Positions 33,590-43,561 of a stretch of 64,000 nucleotides of DNA are shown in pieces. Position 1 is the stretch's first letter; each line of letters begins with the position of its first letter. This stretch comes from Pedobacter chitinilyticus. Lineage in GTDB: Bacteria > Bacteroidota > Bacteroidia > Sphingobacteriales > Sphingobacteriaceae. The notes beneath the pieces are model-generated. The model saw only the letters and a program-made list of their open reading frames with translations. It did not search any database and had not been told where the DNA came from. The DNA is taken from NCBI RefSeq assembly GCF_003313385.1, contig NZ_QMHN01000004.1, forward strand, positions 188,531-252,530, given 5' to 3'. The translations under genes were made by a program, and so were the position numbers.

Positions 33590-33741
33590 AAACCCGATTG
33601 TAGTGGAAATACTTTTTGTTTGATGGTGTCATCCTGAACGCTAGTGAGGGATCTGTTTGGTTAAGCTGTTTAGGAGTGGATTCCTCGTTCCTCGGAATGA
33701 CAACAAGGGCAAACAAAAAGATTGTAACGGAAAGCGGGACT
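33590..33741. repeat. Composite inverted-repeat element, copy A
   Basis: Starts AACCCGATTGTAGTGG and ends GTAACGGAAAGCGGGACT; just inside the ends CTTTTTGTTTG and CAAACAAAAAG pair perfectly. The core contains TCATCCTGAACGCTAGTGAGG at the left (given in part) and CCTCGGAATGACA at the right, a second palindrome. No reading frame is conserved. It occupies most of the 360-bp gap between mqnB and the PTPS gene. A reversed copy is at 52606-52760. Confidence 0.75.
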
Positions 33742-33842
33742 GACATGGCTATGGTAAGTGTACATTGCTTTTCAAAATAGTAAGTACATTTTCATATTTT
33801 AACTTCCATTCAATATCAAGGTTAGGCTATTGACTTTATCTG

Positions 33843-33850
33843 TATATTTG
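33843..33850 (+). promoter_or_regulatory. Candidate -7 box for the PTPS-folE operon
   Basis: TATATTTG fits TAnnTTTG and lies 17 bp before the PTPS start. A TTG at 33830 is too close to serve as -33, so only half of the promoter is supported. Confidence 0.4.
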
Positions 33851-33867
33851 CGTTTTATTTTTTAAAG

Positions 33868-34278
33868 ATGATTTATATTACACGTAGGGAGAGCTTTAAT
33901 GCCGCTCATAAACTTGCTCGTCCAGATTGGAGTGAGGATGAAAATACTGCAGTTTTTGGCAAATGTGCAAACCCGAACTGGCATGGACATAACTACCAAC
34001 TGTTTGTAACGGTTAAGGGTGAAGTAAATCCAGAAACTGGTTTTTTGGTGGATTTGAAATGGCTGAAACAGGTGATCAACAAGCATGTGATTGATAAGGT
34101 AGACCACAAAAACCTGAACTTGGACGTGGATTTCATGAAAGGCAAACTGGCTTCTACAGAGAACTTGGCTATTGCCATTTGGGATATATTGGCTCCTCAT
34201 GTTGGCGAAAGTGGCGCTCAACTTCATTGCATTAAAATTTACGAAACAGATAACAACTATGTCGAGTATTTCGGCTAA
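33868..34278 (+). CDS. 6-pyruvoyltetrahydropterin synthase/QueD family protein
   Basis: 136 aa, zinc-dependent pterin enzyme. Zinc and active-site motif near 30-45: KCANPNWHGHNY, i.e. Cys, five residues, HGH; DHKNLN later gives the Asp-His pair. QueD proteins of queuosine synthesis usually have Cys-x3-HGH, while the Cys-x5-HGH spacing is that of eukaryote-type PTPS (PTPS-II). It starts a pair with folE, 12 bp apart, which supplies dihydroneopterin triphosphate. Either pyruvoyl-tetrahydropterin or carboxy-tetrahydropterin formation is possible; the motif favours the first. Confidence 0.85.
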   Translation: MIYITRRESFNAAHKLARPDWSEDENTAVFGKCANPNWHGHNYQLFVTVKGEVNPETGFLVDLKWLKQVINKHVIDKVDHKNLNLDVDFMKGKLASTENLAIAIWDILAPHVGESGAQLHCIKIYETDNNYVEYFG

Positions 34279-34290
34279 TACATCTCATTT

Positions 34291-34923
34291 ATGGCACACG
34301 AACACGACCACGAAGAAGAACTATTGGGCTACCAAAAAATAGAACGATATGACGAGGATAAAATTAATGGTGTAGCGGTACATTATAAAGATATTTTGGA
34401 ACGTTTGGGTGAAGACCCGGAGCGTGAAGGTTTGGTGAAAACCCCTGAGCGTGTGGCCAAAGCTTTGCAGTATCTTACCCATGGTTATGATATTAAGCCT
34501 GAACAGATTTTAAAATCGGCCATGTTTAAGGAAGATTATAGCCAAATGGTAGTGGTAAAGGATATTGAGGTTTTCTCGATGTGTGAACACCACATGTTGC
34601 CATTTTTTGGTAAAGCGCATATTGCCTATATCCCTAATGGACATATTGTTGGTTTGAGTAAAATTCCAAGAGTGGTGGATGCCTTTGCCCGTCGTTTACA
34701 GGTACAGGAGCGTTTGACCAACGAAATCAGGGATTGTATCCAAAATACCTTGTCTCCTGCTGGCGTTGCAGTAGTAATTGAATGTAAGCACTTGTGTATG
34801 GCCATGCGTGGTGTACAAAAACAAAATTCGGTGACTACTACCTCAGCTTTTACTGGCGAGTTTATGAAAAACGATAAAACTAGGGCCGAGTTTTTAAGGT
34901 TAATTACCGCAAGCTTAGATTAA
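34291..34923 (+). CDS. folE: GTP cyclohydrolase I
   Basis: 210 aa. Converts GTP to 7,8-dihydroneopterin triphosphate. Characteristic: [35 protein letters not shown] with the zinc Cys and His, [20 protein letters not shown], and [14 protein letters not shown] with the third zinc Cys. A His/Glu-rich N-terminal extension ([12 protein letters not shown]) precedes the enzyme. Tightly linked to the PTPS gene upstream, so both probably feed one pterin product. Confidence 0.96.
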   Translation: MAHEHDHEEELLGYQKIERYDEDKINGVAVHYKDILERLGEDPEREGLVKTPERVAKALQYLTHGYDIKPEQILKSAMFKEDYSQMVVVKDIEVFSMCEHHMLPFFGKAHIAYIPNGHIVGLSKIPRVVDAFARRLQVQERLTNEIRDCIQNTLSPAGVAVVIECKHLCMAMRGVQKQNSVTTTSAFTGEFMKNDKTRAEFLRLITASLD

Positions 34924-35050
34924 AGGATTTACGATTTTAGATTACGAAATACGATTTAACCGTGAAAGTGATCACACCAAACGGTTTTAGATGGTGGTTT
35001 GTATCAATACATCAATTTAACAATAGAACAACCAACAATATTTAAAGGGT

Positions 35051-35935
35051 ATGAAGGCATATATTTTTCCTGGGCAAGGTGCTCAGTTTGTAGGCATGGG
35101 CAAAGATTTGTACGAAAACAGTCCATTGGCTAAAGAACTTTTTGAAAAGGCAAATGAAATCATTGGTTTTCGCATTAGCGATATTATGTTTAGCGGAACT
35201 GATGAAGAATTAAAACAAACGAATGTAACTCAGCCAGCAATTTTCTTGCATTCGGTAATATTGGCTAAAGTTTTAGGAGATGATTTTCAACCAAACATGG
35301 TTGCTGGACACTCTTTGGGTGAGTTTTCTGCCCTAGTTGCGGCTAACGCTTTATCTTTTGAAGATGGTTTGAAATTGGTTATTGCCCGTGCCAATGCAAT
35401 GCAAAAAGCTTGCGAGCTTCAACCTTCAACCATGGCCGCTATTTTGGGCTTGGCTGATGAGGTGGTAGAACAAATTTGTGCTGAAGTAGAAGAGGTAGTG
35501 GTGCCTGCAAATTATAACTGCCCTGGTCAATTGGTGATTTCTGGGACCATTGAAGGGATAGATAAGGCTTGTGAGAAATTAACTGCTGCAGGTGCTAAAA
35601 GAGCATTGAAATTAAATGTAGGCGGAGCGTTTCACTCGCCATTAATGGAGCCAGCAAAAGTGGAATTGCAGGCGGCAATTGAAGCAACTGCCATTAATGC
35701 ACCAGTTTGTCCGATATATCAAAACGTAAATGCATTGCCAACCAGCGATCCAGCGGTGATTAAAGAAAATTTAATTGCGCAGCTTACAGGAGCGGTGAGG
35801 TGGACACAAACGGCCACCAATATGATTGCCGACGGTGGTAATGATTTTGTAGAAGTGGGACCAGGTAATGTGCTACAGGGATTGGTTAAAAAAGTGAGCA
35901 GAGATGTTCAAACCAGTAGTGCGGCAATTGCCTAA
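35051..35935 (+). CDS. fabD: Malonyl-CoA:ACP transacylase
   Basis: 294 aa. Loads malonyl groups on acyl carrier protein for fatty-acid synthesis. FPGQGAQFVGMG at the start, nucleophile Ser at about 88 in GHSLGEF, catalytic His in GGAFHSPLM, and EVGPGNVLQGL near the end. Length is standard. No other fab genes adjoin. A strong hairpin at 35980 closes the unit. Confidence 0.96.
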   Translation: MKAYIFPGQGAQFVGMGKDLYENSPLAKELFEKANEIIGFRISDIMFSGTDEELKQTNVTQPAIFLHSVILAKVLGDDFQPNMVAGHSLGEFSALVAANALSFEDGLKLVIARANAMQKACELQPSTMAAILGLADEVVEQICAEVEEVVVPANYNCPGQLVISGTIEGIDKACEKLTAAGAKRALKLNVGGAFHSPLMEPAKVELQAAIEATAINAPVCPIYQNVNALPTSDPAVIKENLIAQLTGAVRWTQTATNMIADGGNDFVEVGPGNVLQGLVKKVSRDVQTSSAAIA

Positions 35936-35979
35936 TAGCTAAATTAATCAGATGTTGCGCAAGCAACTTCAATCGATAT

Positions 35980-36016
35980 AGAAAAAGTTATCCTCATTTA
36001 ATGGATAACTTTTTCT
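35980..36016 (+). terminator. Terminator of fabD
   Basis: AGAAAAAGTTATCC (35980-35993) pairs perfectly with GGATAACTTTTTCT (36003-36016), 44 bp after the stop; the right arm itself gives the T run. Confidence 0.85.
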
Positions 36017-36095
36017 GTGTTTATACGTTGGGAATAAAGATTTTGCTTTTAAGACAGCCCCATTTCTGTATATTTATATTTTAAAGCTGCCGAAT

Positions 36096-39000
36096 TTGAA
36101 TACAGGACTAAAAATTAGGTTATTGATGTTGCTATTGGGTCTTTGCTGTTTTGTAACGGCAATATCCTTGCGTAACTCAATCACCCGTCAAGACCTGTTA
36201 CATCACGAAGCCAATGAACTGCAAGAGAATTTGTTGGCCAGAGAACGTATCGTTTACGACTATCTCACACTACCCATAAAATTAGAAGAACTTAAAAAGT
36301 TCAGTGTTGATGAAGGTTTGGCTAACGGTTTTATCACGACTTATAGGTCAAGCGGTATCAATGTTTTTGTCTATAAAAACCACGAGTTACAATATTGGAG
36401 TACCTATAAAGCGCTGCCTTCAAATATAGAAAAGGTAAAGGAAGGAACTTCTCTTGTGCTACTTCCCAACGGTCATTATGAGCTGATTAAAAAAACGGTA
36501 GGGCAGTATGTATTTGTTTTTATGATTACTGTAAAAGCACAATACGCTATTGAAAACCAATACCTAAAAAACGAAATTTGGCCTGGGCTTTACGATAAAA
36601 AAACACTAGAAATAGCCTCCTTTACCGATAAGGAAACTACAGAGATTTTCAGCCTCAATAAGGATTATCTCTTTACGGTTAAGCTAAGTAATAACTACAC
36701 CGATAATGTTTATACCAGTTCGGAGTTATGGTTGTGGATTATTGGGGTGATTTTTGTAAGTCTTTTTGTAAACTCATGTGGATTGGCCTTGGCCAGAAGC
36801 GGAAAGTTGCTTTGGGGCACTGCGCTTATCATTTTTTACTTCGTTGCTTTAAGGCTCACAGATTTGAAGTTCTTTTGGTTCAACCATCAGTTTGACCTTC
36901 GGATATTTGACCCGAGTATTTATGCCGAAAGTGATTTCTTACCCTCTTTGGGGGATTTATTATTAAATGTATTGGCGTTTACCTGTATCTGGATATTCAT
37001 TTATGCCCACAGAAAGGAATATCAGTTGCCCGAATGGATTGTCCGTAAGAAATTTGCAAACTATTTGCTGTTTATTCTTTTTGCGGTAGCGCTTGGAGGA
37101 ATAGGTTTTTTAACCGAAGACCTGTTTTTTGGGGTAGTGTACTATTCCAAAATAGATTTTAATATCAGCAACATTATCAATTTAGGATGGATCAGTTGGC
37201 TGAGTATTTTTATACTATGTTTGGTATGGCTTAACATTTATTTGATGGTGAGCGCCATGGTGGCGCTTTGTACCCATTTTGTAATCAGCACCCGACAAAA
37301 GTTGTATGTGTTTTTAATCCTGCTAACAGGATATACCATTTACATGCTGGCCACAGATTATACTGTCTTTTATCTTGTGTATGCGTTACTGATTTTCATG
37401 ATTGCCTATCATCAGTATACCAGAAAAAATAGGTTGTCAGTATCCGTTATGGCAGTCATATTTTTATGCATGGCCACCATTACTTCAATCAAATACATCA
37501 AGTTTGAAGATATCAAAGAAAGGACCACCCGTTCGGGGATTGCTAGAAAATTGATGAATGAGGATGATCCAAAAGTGATGAACTCCATTGAGGTTTTGGA
37601 ACATGGTTTAACCATCGATTCACAAGTGGTGAGCTACTTTAAACAGCCTTTGCTCACCCAAACTTCTAATTTCCACAACTACATTTCAAAAAATTATCTT
37701 GATGGCTATTTGTCGAGGTTTGAGTATAAGATTTTTGAATACAATAGTGATGATCAATCCTTAAAAAGTGCGGAAAGTTTACCGATCAATAAGTATAAAA
37801 GCTTGGTAAAATTTGGAGCGGTAAAAACACAGCAGGCAAATTACTTTTATCGTATCAATGATACCTTCGGCTTTCAAAATTATTTCGGAATCATTCCTGT
37901 TTTTGACGGCGATAGCTTTTTGGGGACTATGGTGGTGGAGTTGATTTCGAGACCTTACGATTATAGCAGTTTTTTCCCAGATTTGCTGATTGATGGTAAA
38001 CTGAAAAGTGATGAGGATCTGAGTAATTATTCGCTGGCGTTTTACAAGCAAAATCAACTTTTTGGTCAATCTGGTAAGTACGTTTATCCCATGTTCAATA
38101 CCGTGTTTAAGGGTGAAAGGGATAACATCGAATTTGTAAATGAATATACAGATGCGGGCTCTTACAGTCATGCAATATACAAGCCCGCAAATAACCGTTT
38201 AATCGTCATCAGTATCGAAAAGGTAGATTTCACTGTTCGTTTGGCTACCTTATCTTTCTTCTTTTTAATTTTTATCATTTTTGGTGTGTTGGTTTACATC
38301 ATTACATGGTTGGCGGTAAACATTAGCGATAGCCGTGGGGGCCTGTTTAATTTGAACCGGTATTTGATGATCAATGCCAACAAAATCCTTTACAAAACAC
38401 GGATACAGTTTTCTATTGTATTATCTGTGGTGGCTACCTTAGTGATTGTTGGATGGACAACCTTTTTCAATATCAGCCATCAATATTTAGAGCAGCAAAC
38501 CGAACAGGTTAGGGAGAAGTTAAGAAAGGTACAGCTAGCTTATGAAAAGCATATTGCCTTGCCTGGAACCATTAGTAACAATAGCGAAGCACAATTTGAG
38601 TTTAATCAGTTTGCCGACGTAAATGGGGTTTACCTTAATCTTTTTGATATTGAGGGTAATTTGTATTTAACCTCCTTGCCAAAACTGTATGATTTAGGTA
38701 TTATTGGGCGTAAAATGGGACCAATGGCTTACATGCAGTTAGCGGTACAGCAAAAGTCAGAGTACATTAATCCAGTCGAAAAAATTGGGGATTTTACTTA
38801 TGCAGCGGCTTATGCGCCTGTTAGAAACGCCAATAATCAAGTGGTGGGTTATTTAAGTATCCCTTACTATTCAAATGAGGAAGATTATCAGGCGAAAATT
38901 GGTTTGTTCATCAACACCTTAATCAATATTTATGCGCTGGTGTTTGTGCTCATTGGCGTACTGGCGGTTTTCTTAGCTAACCAAATCACCAGCCCACTAA

Positions 39001-39824
39001 CTTTTATCCAAGAAAATATTAGAAGAACTAAACTGGGACAGACCAATCAACCCATTGTTTGGCACAGACAGGATGAGATAGGAGTATTGATTAAGGAATA
39101 CAATAAAATGATAGCCGAGCTGGAGATTAGTGCAAATAAATTGGCCCGAAGTGAAAGGGAAAGTGCATGGCGGGAGATGGCCAAACAGGTGGCTCATGAA
39201 ATTAAAAATCCGTTAACTCCATTGAAATTAGGTGTACAATTACTAGAAAAATCTTGGAAAGAAAAAGATCCTAATTTCGAAAAGAAGTTTGCCAGTTTCA
39301 ACAAATCTTTTGTAGAGCAAATTGATAGTTTGGCCACCATTGCATCAGAGTTCTCCAACTTTGCGAAAATGCCAGACACCAAGCTGGAACATATTGCATT
39401 GCTGCCTATTATTGAGCAAGCAAAGGAAGTTTTCAGTTCGGTAGATCATGTAGAAATCCATGTGTTGAATAGAAGCAATAAAGAAGTTTTGGTATTGGGT
39501 GATAAAGATCAATTGCTCCGATCATTTAATAACCTGTTCAAAAACGCTATAGAAGCGGCAGATGGAAAAGAAAAATGTGTAATTAAGGTGCATGTTGCTA
39601 ACGATGAAAGACAGGCTTTTGTGGAGGTAGAAGATAATGGGAAAGGAATTGATCCAAGCTTGCAAAGCAGTATTTTTAGGGCCAACTTTACCACTAAGTC
39701 TTCTGGTACAGGGTTAGGTTTGGCTTTTGTTAAACAGGCGATAGAAAATGCTGGCGGAAAAGTAGAATTCACCTCAGTGTTGAACAATGGTACGATATTC
39801 TACCTTACCTTCCCTTTGGTTTAA
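36096..39824 (+). CDS. Very large multi-pass sensor histidine kinase
   Basis: 1242 aa from a TTG at 36096; an ATG at 36126 would shorten the first helix. A periplasmic segment (about 30-200) follows helix 1, then about eight close helices (about 205-465), a second long periplasmic domain (about 470-710), two more helices, a third sensor domain (about 795-940) and a last helix leading into HAMP (about 965-1015). HisKA has HEIKNPLTPLK with the phospho-His at about 1034; the ATPase has FNNLFKNAIEAADG, EDNGKGID and GTGLGLAF. HAMP plus the NPLTP box resemble NtrY. No response regulator is in the window. It is followed directly by the 1147-aa OM-type gene. Confidence 0.9.
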   Translation: MNTGLKIRLLMLLLGLCCFVTAISLRNSITRQDLLHHEANELQENLLARERIVYDYLTLPIKLEELKKFSVDEGLANGFITTYRSSGINVFVYKNHELQYWSTYKALPSNIEKVKEGTSLVLLPNGHYELIKKTVGQYVFVFMITVKAQYAIENQYLKNEIWPGLYDKKTLEIASFTDKETTEIFSLNKDYLFTVKLSNNYTDNVYTSSELWLWIIGVIFVSLFVNSCGLALARSGKLLWGTALIIFYFVALRLTDLKFFWFNHQFDLRIFDPSIYAESDFLPSLGDLLLNVLAFTCIWIFIYAHRKEYQLPEWIVRKKFANYLLFILFAVALGGIGFLTEDLFFGVVYYSKIDFNISNIINLGWISWLSIFILCLVWLNIYLMVSAMVALCTHFVISTRQKLYVFLILLTGYTIYMLATDYTVFYLVYALLIFMIAYHQYTRKNRLSVSVMAVIFLCMATITSIKYIKFEDIKERTTRSGIARKLMNEDDPKVMNSIEVLEHGLTIDSQVVSYFKQPLLTQTSNFHNYISKNYLDGYLSRFEYKIFEYNSDDQSLKSAESLPINKYKSLVKFGAVKTQQANYFYRINDTFGFQNYFGIIPVFDGDSFLGTMVVELISRPYDYSSFFPDLLIDGKLKSDEDLSNYSLAFYKQNQLFGQSGKYVYPMFNTVFKGERDNIEFVNEYTDAGSYSHAIYKPANNRLIVISIEKVDFTVRLATLSFFFLIFIIFGVLVYIITWLAVNISDSRGGLFNLNRYLMINANKILYKTRIQFSIVLSVVATLVIVGWTTFFNISHQYLEQQTEQVREKLRKVQLAYEKHIALPGTISNNSEAQFEFNQFADVNGVYLNLFDIEGNLYLTSLPKLYDLGIIGRKMGPMAYMQLAVQQKSEYINPVEKIGDFTYAAAYAPVRNANNQVVGYLSIPYYSNEEDYQAKIGLFINTLINIYALVFVLIGVLAVFLANQITSPLTFIQENIRRTKLGQTNQPIVWHRQDEIGVLIKEYNKMIAELEISANKLARSERESAWREMAKQVAHEIKNPLTPLKLGVQLLEKSWKEKDPNFEKKFASFNKSFVEQIDSLATIASEFSNFAKMPDTKLEHIALLPIIEQAKEVFSSVDHVEIHVLNRSNKEVLVLGDKDQLLRSFNNLFKNAIEAADGKEKCVIKVHVANDERQAFVEVEDNGKGIDPSLQSSIFRANFTTKSSGTGLGLAFVKQAIENAGGKVEFTSVLNNGTIFYLTFPLV

Positions 39825-39825
39825 A

Positions 39826-42800
39826 ATGTTCAAGTGGGGCTTCATATCGCTTTTAGTGATGTTGATGAGTACTGATTTAAATGCGCAGCTCAACACTAAC
39901 CAAAGACTCAAAAAAATAACCAGTTCCCACACCGTTATTTCCCTAGATAGTTTAAGTATTGTTCCGCAAACCTTCACCGTTAAGTACAATGAAAACGTTA
40001 ATGCCGATACCTCACTTTATCAGATAGATTATGCCAAAGCAACTTTTTTATGGAAGGGTACCGAAGGTATTTCTTTGGAGTTGCGTTACAAGGTTTTTCC
40101 TATCCTGTTCTCCAAAACGTATCAGCACAAAGATATTAAGAGGCTAGAACAATCGGTGATTAGTGGGAGCGATAGTTACGTTTATAAACCCCAAACGGCA
40201 GAAAATACACTCTTCTCCATGAAAGGGTTAAACAAAAGTGGAAGTATCTCGAGAGGGATTATGTTTGGTAACAATCAAAACCTGTCCGTTAACTCCAACA
40301 TGGTGCTGCAAATGTCGGGTAAAATTGCCAATGATATTGAGATCCTCGCCGCCATTTCCGACGATAACTTGCCCGTTCAGCCAGAAGGAAATACCCAACA
40401 ATTGAACGAATTTGACAGGGTGTTTGTGCAGATCAAAAAAGATAGCACGGTACTCACCGCGGGCGACTATGAACTGAAACGTCCTGATAGTTATTTCATG
40501 AACTTCTACAAGCGTACGCAGGGCGCCATGATTAACCATCAGTTTAAAACGGAGAAAGGTATTCGTTTTAGTACTACGGTAGCTGCTGCGGTAGCCAAAG
40601 GCCGTTCCGCCCGTAACCAAATCATGGGGCAGGAAGGCAATCAAGGACCTTATCGCTTGATAGGAAATAATGGAGAAACTTACATTGTAGTGATTGCGGG
40701 AACTGAACGTGTTTACATTGATGGTATGCCTTTGTTGCGTGGACAGGATAATGATTACGTGATTGATTATAATACGGCCGAAATTACCTTTACAGCAAAG
40801 CAGCTCATTAATTTGAATACCCGTATTTCGGTGGAGTTTGAATATTCCGATAAGAATTACTCCCGTTCGTTAACTTATTTAAATCAAAAGATAGAAACGG
40901 AACAGCTTGCTTTTCGACTGAACTATTATAATGAGAAAGATAATCGAAACCAGCCTTTCCTTCAAACCTTAAACGATGCGCAAAAGCAGTTTATGGCGGG
41001 TTTGGGGCAGGACATTTCGCAGGCTTATTATCCAAATGTAACGGAAGTGCCTTTTAATGAAAACGAAATTTTGTATGAGAAGTTGGTTTCTGTTGGTAAC
41101 ATTGAATATTATCGTTATTCTACCGACCCATCTTTGGCCAAGTATCGGGTAGGTTTTTCTTATGTAGGCGAAGGAAAAGGCAATTACCGAATCAATAACC
41201 AATCGGCGGCCAATGGAAAGGTTTACGAATTTGTAGAGCCAGTGGGAGGTACTATGCAAGGGAGTTATGAGCCCATTACTTTGCTGGTTACCCCAAAGCA
41301 ACAGCAGCTCATTACCATTGCGGCCGATTACAAGCCTAAAAAACAAAGTATTTTCAGCAGCGAATTTGCCATTAGCAATAACAATGTCAACCTATTTGCC
41401 GACAAAAGTGTCGCAAACGTAAGCGGCTACGGTTTAAAGTTGGATGCGCTACATCCATTTGAGTTGAACCAAAAAGGACTTAAACTCAATACCTCTGCCA
41501 ATTACGAATATGTCAGCAAAACTTTTAAACCTATTGAAATGTACAGGATGGTGGAGTTTAACCGTGATTTTAACCTCGATGCCGTTACTGTTCCCGCAAC
41601 AGAGCATTTGTTCTCGGTAGGTGCACAATTGTACAATAATCAACAGCAGCATATTTCTTATACGCTGAATACTTTTAGCAGAGAAGCAAAATATCAAGGT
41701 TATTTACATAAAGTGAGCGCTTTGTACAAACAAGGGAAATATGGTTTAAAGTATGATGGTAGTTTGCTGAATTCGGATGCTACGGCTAACAACGGTACTT
41801 TCTTTAAGCACTATTTAGATGTGAATAGAGAGGTTTTTAGTCTAGTGGCAGGATTTGTGTTTGAACAGCAACATAATCTCACTAGCGATAAGCAAACCGA
41901 TGTTTTAACGGGTAACAGTTTCTCTTATCACATCTATAAGTTGTACCTGCAAAGTAAGGCAGGTCAAAGCAATCGATATAAGTTGGATTACAGTTACAGG
42001 CAGGATCAATTGCCGAGAGGTACTGAGTTGCTGAACAGTTCCCACTCACAGAATGTAAATTTTGGAGTAGATTTAACTAAAAATGCCAATTCCGTGTTAA
42101 GCCTTACTTCTGGCTATCGTAAAACGGATTATGCCAATGGCTTTGCTTCGGTGAATAGCGATGAAAGTTTAGTAGGCAGGTTGGATTATAACTTGAATGC
42201 CTTGAAAGGTTTTATCAATACTTCGCTGTATTACGAAGTGGGAAATGGACAGGAACCACGAAGGGAAATTACTTATTTGGAAGTACTACCTGGGCAAGGT
42301 GTTTACGCATGGAATGACTACAATGGCAATGGCATTAAAGAGCTGAACGAATTTGAGATTTCCCGCTTTCCCGACCAAGCAAAATATATCCGCGTTTTTA
42401 CGGCTGGTACTGAATATATTCGTACTAATTTCACAGGGATTAACCAAAGCATTCGGATTACCCCAAGTGCGATTTTAAAAGACTCAAAAGGCTTTAACAA
42501 ACTATTGGGCAAATTCACCAACCAGCTTTCTTATAAAATAGATCGAAAGATTTTAGCTAGTAAGGGCTTGGAAGTTTATAATCCATTCAATACAGGCATT
42601 GATGCCGAAAATCTCGTTTCGTTAAGTTCTTTTTTAAGGAATACGCTATTTTTTGACAGGAACAATCCAAAGTTTGGCGTAGATTTTAATTACCTTACGG
42701 ATGGAGGAAGGAGCTTTTTGAGCAATGGATTTGATAGTCGTAAACGTAATGAGGCAGGACTGCGAATAAGAACTGCTCCCGTAAGAAGCGCCAATCTTAA

Positions 42801-43269
42801 TTTGACCGTTAACCAAGGACGGAAAAAATATCAATCAGAATTATTCTCGCAGCGAAATTATCAAATCACTTATTTGGATTTGTTACCCGAATTCAACTAT
42901 CAGTTTAATACAGATTTTAGGCTTACTTTCCTTGGCGTGTATGGGAACCAGCGTAATGCTGCGGAGCTAGGAGGGGAGAAGAATACCAATATCACTTTCA
43001 CGACCGAGAGCCGTTATAATGTACTGAAAAGAGGTGTGCTCACGGGAAAGATTAGTTACATCAACAATAAGTTTACGGGTAATGGCAACAGCACTATTGG
43101 CTATGAAATGCTATCAGGATTGCAGGTAGGTAATAATTATACTTGGGGCTTGGCGCTGCAACGAACCATTGGCAATGGTGTACAGTTGAACGTGAGTTAC
43201 GAAGGCCGTAAATCGCCAACGGTAAATACCGTACATACAGGCAATATGCAGGTAAGGGCATATTTTTAG
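39826..43269 (+). CDS. Large exported protein, probable outer-membrane beta-rich protein
   Basis: 1147 aa from the ATG at 39826, one base after the kinase stop; an in-frame ATG at 39787 overlaps the kinase and puts 13 residues before the signal peptide, so it is less likely. Signal peptide MFKWGFISLLVMLMSTDLNA then Q. The body is beta-strand-rich: GSISRGIMFGNNQNLSVNS, TVLTAGDYELKR, YIDGMPLLRGQDNDYVIDYN, repeated aromatic-ended strands, and a C-terminal NMQVRAYF ending in Phe, typical of outer-membrane barrels. A conserved Bacteroidota family is likely but I do not know a name for it. Translationally linked to the kinase. Followed by a hairpin at 43324. Confidence 0.8.
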   Translation: MFKWGFISLLVMLMSTDLNAQLNTNQRLKKITSSHTVISLDSLSIVPQTFTVKYNENVNADTSLYQIDYAKATFLWKGTEGISLELRYKVFPILFSKTYQHKDIKRLEQSVISGSDSYVYKPQTAENTLFSMKGLNKSGSISRGIMFGNNQNLSVNSNMVLQMSGKIANDIEILAAISDDNLPVQPEGNTQQLNEFDRVFVQIKKDSTVLTAGDYELKRPDSYFMNFYKRTQGAMINHQFKTEKGIRFSTTVAAAVAKGRSARNQIMGQEGNQGPYRLIGNNGETYIVVIAGTERVYIDGMPLLRGQDNDYVIDYNTAEITFTAKQLINLNTRISVEFEYSDKNYSRSLTYLNQKIETEQLAFRLNYYNEKDNRNQPFLQTLNDAQKQFMAGLGQDISQAYYPNVTEVPFNENEILYEKLVSVGNIEYYRYSTDPSLAKYRVGFSYVGEGKGNYRINNQSAANGKVYEFVEPVGGTMQGSYEPITLLVTPKQQQLITIAADYKPKKQSIFSSEFAISNNNVNLFADKSVANVSGYGLKLDALHPFELNQKGLKLNTSANYEYVSKTFKPIEMYRMVEFNRDFNLDAVTVPATEHLFSVGAQLYNNQQQHISYTLNTFSREAKYQGYLHKVSALYKQGKYGLKYDGSLLNSDATANNGTFFKHYLDVNREVFSLVAGFVFEQQHNLTSDKQTDVLTGNSFSYHIYKLYLQSKAGQSNRYKLDYSYRQDQLPRGTELLNSSHSQNVNFGVDLTKNANSVLSLTSGYRKTDYANGFASVNSDESLVGRLDYNLNALKGFINTSLYYEVGNGQEPRREITYLEVLPGQGVYAWNDYNGNGIKELNEFEISRFPDQAKYIRVFTAGTEYIRTNFTGINQSIRITPSAILKDSKGFNKLLGKFTNQLSYKIDRKILASKGLEVYNPFNTGIDAENLVSLSSFLRNTLFFDRNNPKFGVDFNYLTDGGRSFLSNGFDSRKRNEAGLRIRTAPVRSANLNLTVNQGRKKYQSELFSQRNYQITYLDLLPEFNYQFNTDFRLTFLGVYGNQRNAAELGGEKNTNITFTTESRYNVLKRGVLTGKISYINNKFTGNGNSTIGYEMLSGLQVGNNYTWGLALQRTIGNGVQLNVSYEGRKSPTVNTVHTGNMQVRAYF

Positions 43270-43323
43270 CCTAGCTGTTGTTGCGAGGGACTCCACAATA
43301 GCACCAATTTTAAAAACAAAAAA

Positions 43324-43354
43324 ATGCGAAAACGAATGAACTTCGCTTTCGCAT
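43324..43354. terminator. Bidirectional terminator hairpin
   Basis: ATGCGAAAACGAA pairs with TTCGCTTTCGCAT (one bulge) around TGAAC; A run before it. It lies 54 bp after the 1147-aa gene and, from the other side, beyond the lamin-tail gene. Confidence 0.65.
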
Positions 43355-43457
43355 TAATGGTATTAAATAACGTGAATTATGGATGTTTTTCATTCAATAT
43401 CAGCTGATTAAGATATTTGTCATATGATATTTTGATCAGAATATCCTTAAAAGCTGA

Positions 43458-43527
43458 TGCTGATCCCGAATGTTCGGGACAGCATGACGAAACGCCCATT
43501 TAACGTCACCCTGAATTTATTTCAGGG
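43458..43527. repeat. Two small palindromes in the gap
   Basis: CCCGAATGTTCGGG (43465-43478), extended by TGCTG/CAGCA, and CCCTGAA/TTCAGGG (43509-43527) starting from GTCACCCTG. Both are short perfect hairpins of types often scattered in Bacteroidota gaps. Confidence 0.6.
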
Positions 43528-43561
43528 TCTGTTAGACCAAATTTAACACCCAAAACTCACA

